Of a DNA stretch of 5,052 nt, positions 1-5,052 are shown one piece after another; position 1 is the first letter of the stretch; every line of letters starts with the position of its first letter. The notes under the pieces are model-generated. The model ran no database searches and had not been told where the DNA came from. It saw nothing but the letters and a program-made list of their open reading frames with translations. A program made the position numbers and the translations under genes. This DNA comes from Candidatus Izemoplasmatales bacterium. GTDB lineage: Bacteria; Bacillota_I; Bacilli_A; Izemoplasmatales; Hujiaoplasmataceae. The stretch lies in NCBI GenBank assembly GCA_028691335.1, contig JAQUZK010000117.1, positions 1 through 5,052 of the forward strand, in the 5' to 3' direction.

Positions 1-1175
1 ATTACAGCTTTTACTTCCTCATCTGTATCAGTGTAAAACTTATTCAAAGCTAAAACATAAGGAACCTTATAGTTTTGGACGCTTTCAATATGTTTTTCTA
101 AATTAGCTATCCCTTTTTTTACTGCTTCTACATTCTCTTCGTTCATTAAATCATCACTTACTCCACCATGAATTTTTAGTGCTCTAAGTGATATTACTAT
201 AACTACTGCACTTGGCATTGTATCCATAGCGCGCATTTTAATATCCATAAATTTTTCCATACCTAAATCAACGCCAAACCCTGCTTCTGTAACTACAAAG
301 TCAGCTGCTCTTGAAGCAAAATCTGTGGCGATAATTGAATTACATCCATGAGCGATATTAGCGAAAGGGCCTCCATGAATAAGTGCTGGAGTTCCTTCTA
401 AGGTTTGAACAATATTAGGTTTAATCGCATCTTTTAAAAGCATAACAACTGCGCCGGTAACTTTCAAATCACCAACAGTTACCGGTTGGTTTTCAACATT
501 ATAAGCAACTACCATTCTTGATAGTCTTTCTTTTAAATCTTCAATATCCTTTGCCAAGCATAAAACAGCCATTACTTCTGAAGCAACAGTGATATCAAAA
601 GCATCAAATCTTGGAGTTTCTTTTTTCATTGATAATCCAACTTGAATCTTTCTTAATGATCTGTCGTTCATATCCATAGCTCGTTTCCAAACAACTTTTT
701 CTGGATTAATCTTTAATTGATTTCCATGGAAAAGATGATTATCGATTACGGCACTAATAAGATTATTAGCAGCGGTAATCGCATGAATATCTCCAGTAAA
801 ATGAAGGTTGATATCTTCCATTGGAACAACTTGAGCATAACCGCCTCCAGCAGCCCCACCCTTAACTCCCATTACAGGACCTAAAGAAGGTTCTCTCAAA
901 GCAATCATTGTAGAAAATCCAAGTTTTGATATTGAATCACCCAACCCAATAGTTGTTGTTGATTTACCTTCACCAGCTTTAGTTGGTGTTATAGCAGTAA
1001 CTAAAACAATCTTTCCTCTTTTATTATTCTTATATCGATTAATAGCATCAAAACTAACCTTAGCTTTATAATTACCATATAACTCTAAATCATCTAATCT
1101 TAATCCTATTTTTTCAGCTATACTATCGATTCTTTTCATATTAGCCTTTTGAGCAATCTCTAAATCTGTCAACAC
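1..1175 (-). CDS. fhs: Formate-tetrahydrofolate ligase, N-terminal 391 codons (3' end beyond window)
   Basis: Translating the minus strand gives the N-terminal part of formyl-tetrahydrofolate synthetase, a cytosolic enzyme that joins formate to tetrahydrofolate using ATP and supplies 10-formyl-THF for purine and formyl-Met-tRNA synthesis. Visible signs are the P-loop TPTKAGEGKSTTT (about residues 63-75), the first family signature GVKGGAAGGGYAQ (103-115), and the second signature LRALKIHGG (330-338). The family is usually about 555 residues, so roughly 70% is present; the frame runs off the left edge without a stop. I chose GTG at 1175-1173 because AAAGGGG (1192-1186) lies 10 bases upstream; the next codon, TTG, would be 13 bases away, and the first in-frame ATG (1139) would lose 12 residues. 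The Trp in VVWKRAMD is encoded by TGG. Identity is secure; the exact start is less so. Confidence 0.96.
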   Translation of the reverse strand, partial: MLTDLEIAQKANMKRIDSIAEKIGLRLDDLELYGNYKAKVSFDAINRYKNNKRGKIVLVTAITPTKAGEGKSTTTIGLGDSISKLGFSTMIALREPSLGPVMGVKGGAAGGGYAQVVPMEDINLHFTGDIHAITAANNLISAVIDNHLFHGNQLKINPEKVVWKRAMDMNDRSLRKIQVGLSMKKETPRFDAFDITVASEVMAVLCLAKDIEDLKERLSRMVVAYNVENQPVTVGDLKVTGAVVMLLKDAIKPNIVQTLEGTPALIHGGPFANIAHGCNSIIATDFASRAADFVVTEAGFGVDLGMEKFMDIKMRAMDTMPSAVVIVISLRALKIHGGVSDDLMNEENVEAVKKGIANLEKHIESVQNYKVPYVLALNKFYTDTDEEVKAV

Positions 1176-1185
1176 TGTAAATAAA

Positions 1186-1193
1186 CCCCTTTC
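1186..1193 (-). promoter_or_regulatory. Ribosome binding site of fhs
   Basis: The minus strand reads GAAAGGGG, followed by 10 bases and then GTG. This is the only purine-rich site near the start and is what favours GTG 1175 over the adjacent TTG codon. It directly adjoins a TAG triplet (1195-1193) that ends the rlmD-like tail described separately. Confidence 0.6.
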
Positions 1194-1222
1194 TATTTAA
1201 GTTCTAACAAAGTAACACTTTC
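1193..1222 (-). pseudogene. Possible stranded remnant of an rlmD 3' end
   Basis: The minus strand of this stretch reads ESVTLLELK followed by TAG. The intact rlmD upstream ends ESVSLLHKK followed by TGA: six of nine residues are identical, Ser/Thr is conservative, and the distance from the Glu codon to the stop is exactly 27 bases in both. At DNA level 11 consecutive bases (TGAAAGTGTTA on the minus strand) are identical. In this family the Glu is the C-terminal catalytic base. Further upstream in the same frame (SSQA and beyond) the similarity fades, and an in-frame TAG occurs about 25 codons before the end, so there is no gene here. A leader peptide is unlikely because no start codon with a ribosome binding site is seen. 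It is a short match, so chance or an unrelated origin remains possible. Confidence 0.35.
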
Positions 1223-1223
1223 A
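1213..1223. repeat. 11-bp direct repeat, copy near fhs (partner 2000-2010)
   Basis: The plus strand reads TAACACTTTCA here and again at 2000-2010, in the same orientation, 787 bases apart. The two copies flank the yefM-yoeB pair and fall in the same reading phase relative to a following stop codon. This is a candidate recombination or attachment core; the identity itself is directly visible, the role is inferred. Confidence 0.4.
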
Positions 1224-1259
1224 GCTTGTGAACTCTTACGTACGAATATTTTGATCAAG

Positions 1260-1286
1260 ATTATCTATAAAAAGAGATACAATCAA
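1260..1286 (-). promoter_or_regulatory. Weak candidate promoter for fhs
   Basis: On the minus strand TTGATT (1286-1281) precedes GATAAT (1265-1260) by 15 bases. The -10 hexamer matches consensus at five of six positions, but the spacing is short for a sigma-A promoter. It would give a leader of about 75-80 bases before the fhs GTG. No other site in the 181-base spacer is better. Read-through from yoeB is an alternative, since no terminator is visible after that gene. Confidence 0.22.
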
Positions 1287-1356
1287 TCTTTCAAAACTCT
1301 GTTTTAAGTCGATGATAGTTTGCTAAAAATTTTACTCTCTAAATACCTTTTTTGTT

Positions 1357-1617
1357 TTACTCATAATGAGTCCACATTCTAATGATGATAATAGCATGAT
1401 GTTCTACGTCTATTTTATAAATCAACCTATGCTGTCTATTGATCCTTCTTGAATAAGCACCTGTTAAATCACCAACCAGCTTTTCATAAGGTGGAGGTGT
1501 TTCAAAAGGATTTTTCCTGATAACTTCAATCAAGTTTTTAACTTTTTGATTAAGATTTGCTTGCTTAAGCTTTTCTATATCTTTAATCGCATGTTTTGTA
1601 TATCTGATTTCATACAT
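1357..1617 (-). CDS. yoeB: YoeB/Txe-family mRNA interferase toxin
   Basis: This 86-residue protein matches the YoeB/Txe toxins (84 residues in E. coli), ribosome-dependent endoribonucleases of the RelE superfamily that cut mRNA in the A site. From memory of E. coli YoeB, the catalytic residues E46, R65, H83 and Y84 correspond here to E45 (in PYEKL), R64 (in QHRLIY), H84 and Y85 (in MWTHYE), so the toxin looks intact. The SRRI motif at 56-59 is also typical. One residue, Glu86, follows the HY pair. The ATG lies 6 bases after the yefM stop with only a weak purine-rich site (GTGG/GGTAG inside the yefM end), which suggests translational coupling, so that antitoxin is made first and in excess. The gene ends in TAA, and its Trp is TGG. 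No convincing terminator follows. Family assignment is confident; activity is inferred from conserved residues. Confidence 0.95.
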   Translation of the reverse strand: MYEIRYTKHAIKDIEKLKQANLNQKVKNLIEVIRKNPFETPPPYEKLVGDLTGAYSRRINRQHRLIYKIDVEHHAIIIIRMWTHYE

Positions 1618-1623
1618 ATAAAA

Positions 1624-1875
1624 CTACCACTTAACTTTGTCTTCAGCAATCGTTTGGTCGTAAGTAGTTTTAAGGCCATCAGTAATCGTCTTCTTATATG
1701 ACTCATTTGAACTTATATGTAATGTTTCAAGAAGACTTCTATACTCATCTTCAGAAATCATGATGACATTACCGTTTTTTGTGTTGATGTTTATTTCAAC
1801 ACCATTTTCAATCGCCATCTCTGCTAACTTATATAAGTCTTTTCTTGCGTTAGTAATGTTTGTTGTATATGACAT
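1624..1875 (-). CDS. yefM: YefM/Phd-family antitoxin
   Basis: This 83-residue protein is the partner of the downstream YoeB. The N-terminal half has the Phd/YefM DNA-binding fold pattern: NARKDLYKLAE (9-19), then NGNVIMISEDEYRSLLETL (34-52). The charged C-terminal part (about 55-83, ending in KVKW) would be the flexible segment that wraps and neutralises the toxin. In this family the antitoxin dimer, with toxin as co-repressor, represses its own operon. The start is well defined: GGAGG (1887-1883) lies 7 bases before ATG. The stop is TAG, 6 bases before yoeB. A promoter with an inverted repeat in its spacer lies directly upstream. The length equals that usually given for E. coli YefM. Identity is confident from both the sequence and its pairing with yoeB. 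Confidence 0.94.
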   Translation of the reverse strand: MSYTTNITNARKDLYKLAEMAIENGVEININTKNGNVIMISEDEYRSLLETLHISSNESYKKTITDGLKTTYDQTIAEDKVKW

Positions 1876-1882
1876 AATATCG

Positions 1883-1887
1883 CCTCC
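1883..1887 (-). promoter_or_regulatory. Ribosome binding site of yefM
   Basis: The minus strand reads GGAGG, 7 bases before the ATG at 1875. It is much stronger than any site before yoeB, consistent with the antitoxin being translated at a higher rate than the toxin. Confidence 0.8.
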
Positions 1888-1893
1888 AAATTT

Positions 1894-1922
1894 ATTATAA
1901 CATACGTTATTGCGTACGTCTA
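1894..1922 (-). promoter_or_regulatory. Promoter of the yefM-yoeB operon
   Basis: On the minus strand TAGACG (1922-1917, four of six consensus bases) is followed after 17 bases by TATAAT (1899-1894, perfect -10). Transcription would begin around 1887-1889, at or just before the GGAGG ribosome binding site, giving a very short leader. The surrounding DNA holds several other TATA-like hexamers (for example near 1921-1940), so additional starts are possible. Confidence 0.6.
1900..1919. promoter_or_regulatory. Probable YefM-YoeB autoregulatory operator (imperfect inverted repeat)
   Basis: The plus strand reads ACATACG, six bases (TTATTG), then CGTACGT. The arms are complementary at six of seven positions, and the element fills the spacer between the -35 and -10 hexamers. 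YefM-YoeB complexes are known to repress their own promoter through palindromes (TGTACA-centred in E. coli); here the core would be CGTACG/CATACG. Its position makes a repressor site likely, but binding is inferred. Confidence 0.5.
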
Positions 1923-1979
1923 TAATATTTATAATAATACATCAAATATGCTATTTCGCTTATTTTATAGACTAAAATC

Positions 1980-3338
1980 TCATTTCTTGTGTAATAAGCT
2001 AACACTTTCAACACTAGCAGTTTGTGGAAACATATCAATTGGTGTGATATGTTTCACACTATATTTTGTACTTAACTCACCGATATTCTTAGCTAAGGTT
2101 GATGGATTACAAGATATATATATAATTTGTTCTGGCATACTATTAAGAACTGCCTCCACAACAGTTTCGCTCATTCCACTTCTCGGAGGATCTAAAACAA
2201 TAATATCTGGTTTAATACCTCTTTTAATCAATTTAGGTAAAGCTCCTTCAACATGATCATTTATAAAAACAGTATTTTCAACCTTATTTGTTTTAGCATT
2301 AATTTTAGCATCTTTAGTTGAAGCCTCAGAATAATCAATCCCATATACCATTTTGCTTTCCTTAGCTAAAAGAACTGAGGTAATTCCAATTCCAGAATAC
2401 AAATCAAACACTATTTGGTTCTCATTGATATCCGCAGAATCAATTATAATATCGTACATCTTATGCATTTGGATATTATTCATTTGATGAAAAGCATCAG
2501 GTGATATCTGGAATCTATAATCACCATATATTTCCTCAATCTTTTCAGTGCCAGATAATAGTTTCAATGGATTACTTAAAACAAGATTACTAGCATCGTT
2601 ATCTAAACTATAACTAACTGACTTAACAATGTCAATATCACTCAATAGTTCGTTAGCTATCTTCTTTAAATCTTCATTATACTTTTTAACAATAAAAACC
2701 ACACTTGCACTATTAGTGCTTTCTAAATATCTAACAACTAAATAAACTAAGATGCCTTCTTTATTTCTTAAATCAAAAGCTTTTTGATGATACTTTCTCA
2801 TTAGTTTGAGAATATGATTATTAATTCTATTTATCTCTTCATGATGAACTAAACATTCATCAACATAAACGAAATGATTTGTATTAGGCTTATAGAAACC
2901 TAAAGCTAAACCAAAATTAGTATTTCTAAAAGGCATCTGTGACTTGTTTCTATAATGATAAGGGTCACTCATTCCTATTGTTTTATTAATCTCTAATTTT
3001 TCAGTAGAAAGATCAGTATATCTTCTAAGAGCTTGTTTAATAATTGACTGCTTAATTTTCAATTGTTCTTTATAGTCGATATGCTGCATCTGACAACCAC
3101 CACAGTCATTATAAAACTTACAAGGAGGAGTAACGCGTCTATTTGAAATTCTCTCAATATCAATTATTTGCCCTATTGCATAATTATCAAAACTATTTAC
3201 TATCTCAACATTACATACTTCTTTTAAAATCGCTCCTGGAACAAAAACAGCTATTTTTTGATAATAACCTATTCCTTCGCCATTGATACCTTGCTTCCTT
3301 ATATCTAACTTTATTTTATCTCCAATATTTAATTTCAT
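1980..3338 (-). CDS. rlmD: 23S rRNA (uracil-C5)-methyltransferase, RlmD/RlmCD type
   Basis: This 452-residue enzyme uses S-adenosylmethionine to methylate C5 of a uracil in 23S rRNA (U1939 in E. coli numbering; Gram-positive RlmCD also modifies U747, and the sequence alone does not say which applies). Domains in order: an N-terminal TRAM RNA-binding domain (about 1-62); a 4Fe-4S site with C73, C79, C82 and C162, spaced as in E. coli RlmD; and a Rossmann methyltransferase domain with the SAM-binding motif FDLYSGIGITS (311-321), DPPR (383-386), the nucleophile C410 in YISCNPSTLAKN, and the C-terminal base E444 in ASVES. Position 442 is Ser where His is common (HVE). ATG 3338 is chosen because AAGGGAG lies 7 bases upstream. 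The stop is TGA, with another in-frame stop four codons later. The last codons contain an 11-bp sequence repeated upstream of fhs. No terminator is seen after it. Family identity is secure. Confidence 0.95.
   Translation of the reverse strand: MKLNIGDKIKLDIRKQGINGEGIGYYQKIAVFVPGAILKEVCNVEIVNSFDNYAIGQIIDIERISNRRVTPPCKFYNDCGGCQMQHIDYKEQLKIKQSIIKQALRRYTDLSTEKLEINKTIGMSDPYHYRNKSQMPFRNTNFGLALGFYKPNTNHFVYVDECLVHHEEINRINNHILKLMRKYHQKAFDLRNKEGILVYLVVRYLESTNSASVVFIVKKYNEDLKKIANELLSDIDIVKSVSYSLDNDASNLVLSNPLKLLSGTEKIEEIYGDYRFQISPDAFHQMNNIQMHKMYDIIIDSADINENQIVFDLYSGIGITSVLLAKESKMVYGIDYSEASTKDAKINAKTNKVENTVFINDHVEGALPKLIKRGIKPDIIVLDPPRSGMSETVVEAVLNSMPEQIIYISCNPSTLAKNIGELSTKYSVKHITPIDMFPQTASVESVSLLHKK
2000..2010. 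repeat. 11-bp direct repeat, copy inside rlmD 3' end (partner 1213-1223)
   Basis: TAACACTTTCA on the plus strand covers the Glu-Ser-Val codons of the RlmD tail, including catalytic Glu444. The identical sequence lies 787 bases away on the other side of the toxin-antitoxin pair. It is the candidate crossover core if the pair entered at the rlmD 3' end. Confidence 0.4.
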
Positions 3339-3345
3339 AGCACAT

Positions 3346-3352
3346 CTCCCTT
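3346..3352 (-). promoter_or_regulatory. Ribosome binding site of rlmD
   Basis: The minus strand reads AAGGGAG, ending 7 bases before the ATG at 3338. It supports this start over any internal one. Confidence 0.7.
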
Positions 3353-3358
3353 GTGTTT

Positions 3359-3367
3359 ATTATATCA
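3359..3367 (-). promoter_or_regulatory. Extended -10 promoter of rlmD
   Basis: The minus strand reads TGATATAAT: a perfect -10 hexamer (3364-3359) with the TG of an extended -10 element one base upstream. A recognisable -35 is lacking (the region about 3381-3388 matches poorly), as is common for extended -10 promoters. The start of transcription would fall about 3351-3354, so the leader is only some 14 bases and begins at the ribosome binding site. A separate promoter is expected here because the preceding gene ends in a terminator. Confidence 0.5.
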
Positions 3368-3400
3368 AAAAAATATTAAAAATGATAGATGATTAAACCA

Positions 3401-3431
3401 AAAGAAAAACGAGTAAAATGTTTTACTCGTT
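3401..3431 (-). terminator. Rho-independent terminator of the dehydratase gene
   Basis: On the minus strand AACGAGTAAAA (3431-3421) pairs perfectly over 11 bp with TTTTACTCGTT (3418-3408), with two bases between the arms (the inner A-T pairs probably open to form the loop). It is followed by a T-rich tract (TTTTTCTTT, 3409-3401). The stem begins within the TAA stop codon (3432-3430) of the upstream gene. On the plus strand the hairpin lacks a proper T-run, and no plus-strand gene leads into it. Confidence 0.9.
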
Positions 3432-5052
3432 ACTCTTTCTCATCTACTGTATAAGTTGATACAAACTTTTTCAAAAGATATTTAACATCTAAATTATTTA
3501 GTTCTTCAAACTTTTCTAATAATTCACTTGTTTCAACTTCAAGATTTTTAGTTTCCGATATTTTTTCAATAAATATTTTCTTATTAGCAGTTTGTATATG
3601 ATTATCTTTATCAACTAAAAGCTCTTCGAAAAGTTTTTCTCCAGGTCTCAAACCAGTGATATGAATCGGTATATCTACGTAAGGTTTATACCCCGACAAC
3701 ATAACCATTTTTTCAGCTAAATCAATAATCTTTACTGGGTCTCCCATATCGAGAATAAATATTTCTCCTCCATAAGCATAAACTGCAGATTGTAAAATTA
3801 AACTTACCGCCTCAGGAATTGTCATAAAATAACGAATTATTCTCTCATCGGTAACTGTTACTGGTCCGCCTTTAGCTATTTGCTTTTTAAACAAAGGTAC
3901 TACTGAACCATTAGATCCAAGCACATTACCAAACCTAACCGCAGAATAATTTGTTTCGCTAATCTTATTAAAATGTTGAATCAACATTTCCGCATATCTT
4001 TTAGTAGCTCCCATAACATTCGTAGGTCTAACTGCTTTATCAGATGATACTAAAACAAATTTACTAACATTATATTTGTGTGCTAATTTACATACATTAT
4101 ATGTACCTAATACATTAGTTCTAATCGCTTCTTTAGCAGAACCTTCCATCAAAGGAACGTGTTTATAAGCGGCAGCGTGGAAAATATAATCTGGCATAAA
4201 ACTAGAAATGATACCTTCCATTCTTGAGCAGTTATAAACTGAAGCAATCTGTACAACAATTTCTATTTTATTCTCAATATGCTTAGAAAAATCCATATTA
4301 AGTTCCATTAATAAATCATAAACACCGTTCTCATAAATATCGATCAATAACATCGATTTTGGCTTTTGTTGGATAATCTGTCTAACAAGTTCAGAACCTA
4401 TAGATCCTCCAGCCCCAGTTACTAGAACTTTTTTATCTTTAATAAAATCAGAAATACCTTCATTGTCTAACTCAATAACATCTCTGCTTAACAAATCTTC
4501 TACTTTAACATCCATAATAGGATTATTTAAATCTTGATTATAATCTCTTAATGGTGGTAAACGTTTAATCTTAACTGGCTTATCGATAAAATAATCAATA
4601 ATTTTTTGAAACAACGGTGGTTCAATATTAACAATCGCAATTATAACTTCTTCTATATCTAGATTCTCTATAACTTTTGCGATTTTAGAAATCGGTCCAA
4701 ATACAGGAAAATTAGAAAAAGTATTTCCGATTTTACCCTCATCATCATCAATAAAACCTACGATATTATTAGTCATAGCTGGATTGTTTCTTATTTCATT
4801 AATAACAATCTTTCCACCAGCTCCAGCTCCAACAATTAAAGTTCTATTTCCACCTTTATACAAAGTTCTCGCAAAGAATATATCTAATAATCTATTAATA
4901 ATTCTAGGTATTATTAAAAAGAAAATTTCCATCAAAGTTGTAGATAAAAAATAAAACTCATTTATAAACTGATAATCTGGTACGACCAAAGTAATAGCTA
5001 CGATAACAACATTAGTTAAAGCAACAACCCAAGTAATTTTAATAACTTCGTC
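3430..5052 (-). CDS. Membrane-bound nucleotide-sugar 4,6-dehydratase (CapD/WbpM/PglF/FlaA1 type), N-terminus beyond window
   Basis: 540 codons are visible and the frame is still open at the right edge. Large proteins of this family have about 600-650 residues and four N-terminal membrane helices, so some 60-100 residues are missing. Counting from the edge: two hydrophobic helices (about 3-24 and 35-55); a first Rossmann domain of the CoA-binding type with VGAGAGGK (73-80) and GFIDDDEGKIG (99-109); then the short-chain dehydrogenase/epimerase domain with TGAGGSIGSE (212-221, NAD binding), HAAAYKHVPLME (292-303), SSDKAV (336-341) and MGATK (347-351). The Met in MxxxK, replacing the usual Tyr, is typical of large dehydratases such as WbpM and PglF. 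The family converts UDP-N-acetylglucosamine to a 4-keto-6-deoxy sugar for capsule, O-antigen or glycan synthesis; the exact substrate is not shown. A TTG at 4989 is not the start, since the upstream codons encode a membrane helix typical of the family. It ends with TAA inside a terminator. Confidence 0.93.
   Translation of the reverse strand, partial: DEVIKITWVVALTNVVIVAITLVVPDYQFINEFYFLSTTLMEIFFLIIPRIINRLLDIFFARTLYKGGNRTLIVGAGAGGKIVINEIRNNPAMTNNIVGFIDDDEGKIGNTFSNFPVFGPISKIAKVIENLDIEEVIIAIVNIEPPLFQKIIDYFIDKPVKIKRLPPLRDYNQDLNNPIMDVKVEDLLSRDVIELDNEGISDFIKDKKVLVTGAGGSIGSELVRQIIQQKPKSMLLIDIYENGVYDLLMELNMDFSKHIENKIEIVVQIASVYNCSRMEGIISSFMPDYIFHAAAYKHVPLMEGSAKEAIRTNVLGTYNVCKLAHKYNVSKFVLVSSDKAVRPTNVMGATKRYAEMLIQHFNKISETNYSAVRFGNVLGSNGSVVPLFKKQIAKGGPVTVTDERIIRYFMTIPEAVSLILQSAVYAYGGEIFILDMGDPVKIIDLAEKMVMLSGYKPYVDIPIHITGLRPGEKLFEELLVDKDNHIQTANKKIFIEKISETKNLEVETSELLEKFEELNNLDVKYLLKKFVSTYTVDEKE

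Noticed and set aside
1193..1265. A leader peptide upstream of fhs ending in ESVTLLELK
   Set aside because: The only possible start in the frame (TTG near 1258) has no ribosome binding site; the resemblance to the RlmD tail explains the coding-like stretch better.
1290..1316. Hairpin CTTAAAAC-AGA-GTTTTGAAAG (minus strand) as a yoeB terminator
   Set aside because: The stem is short, AT-rich and includes a wobble, and no T-run follows it.
1176..1356. A riboswitch or structured leader for fhs
   Set aside because: No extended stems or recognisable conserved core such as a THF riboswitch could be found by eye, and the leader would be under 100 bases.
1940..1957. Hairpin AAATA-GCA-TATTT (minus strand) as an rlmD terminator
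   Set aside because: It has only five A-T pairs and no following T-run, so it would be too weak.
1948..2256. A 102-codon open frame on the plus strand, rich in hydrophobic residues
   Set aside because: It lies almost wholly antisense to the conserved C-terminal domain of rlmD, has no convincing ribosome binding site, and resembles no family I know.
4987..4989. TTG as the start of the dehydratase
   Set aside because: The frame continues to the right edge with codons that encode a membrane helix expected in this family.
1..5052. CRISPR arrays, tRNA or rRNA genes, insertion sequences and integrase genes
   Set aside because: No regularly spaced repeats, no tRNA-like GGTTCRA segments with matching stems, and no transposase or recombinase motifs were seen on either strand.

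Overview
The window is AT-rich and every recognisable gene lies on the minus strand, so transcription runs from high to low coordinates. The order along that direction is: a large membrane-bound nucleotide-sugar dehydratase (CapD/WbpM/PglF type, open at the right edge), a 23S rRNA uracil-C5 methyltransferase (RlmD/RlmCD type), a YefM-YoeB toxin-antitoxin pair, and formate-tetrahydrofolate ligase (Fhs, open at the left edge). The low G+C, strong GGAGG-type ribosome binding sites and protein similarity suggest a low-GC Gram-positive lineage (Bacillota or a cell-wall-less relative such as the Acholeplasma/Izemoplasma group). All tryptophans that I translated use TGG, and rlmD stops at TGA, so this is probably not a Mycoplasma/Spiroplasma that reads TGA as Trp. 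I cannot name the species.

Layout. 3430-5052: the dehydratase, lacking its N-terminal membrane helices because the window ends inside it. Its stop codon is built into an intrinsic terminator (3401-3431). 3339-3400: short spacer holding an extended -10 promoter for rlmD. 1980-3338: complete rlmD with all four Fe-S cysteines, the catalytic Cys and the C-terminal Glu. 1876-1979: spacer holding a good promoter with an inverted repeat in its -35/-10 gap, the probable autoregulatory operator of the toxin-antitoxin pair. 1624-1875 and 1357-1617: yefM and yoeB, 6 bases apart. 1176-1356: spacer with no clear terminator, which contains a short stretch resembling the last codons of rlmD. 1-1175: about the first 70% of fhs, starting at GTG.

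The housekeeping genes are ordinary: one-carbon metabolism (Fhs), ribosome modification (RlmD) and cell-surface sugar synthesis (dehydratase). The point of most interest is the toxin-antitoxin pair between rlmD and fhs. An 11-base identical sequence lies in rlmD's last codons and again just upstream of fhs, in the same reading phase and the same distance from a stop codon. This suggests that the pair entered by recombination into the 3' end of rlmD, replacing the gene's tail and leaving the old tail stranded next to fhs. That is an inference from a short match and needs comparison with relatives. I did not find an obviously new biological system.
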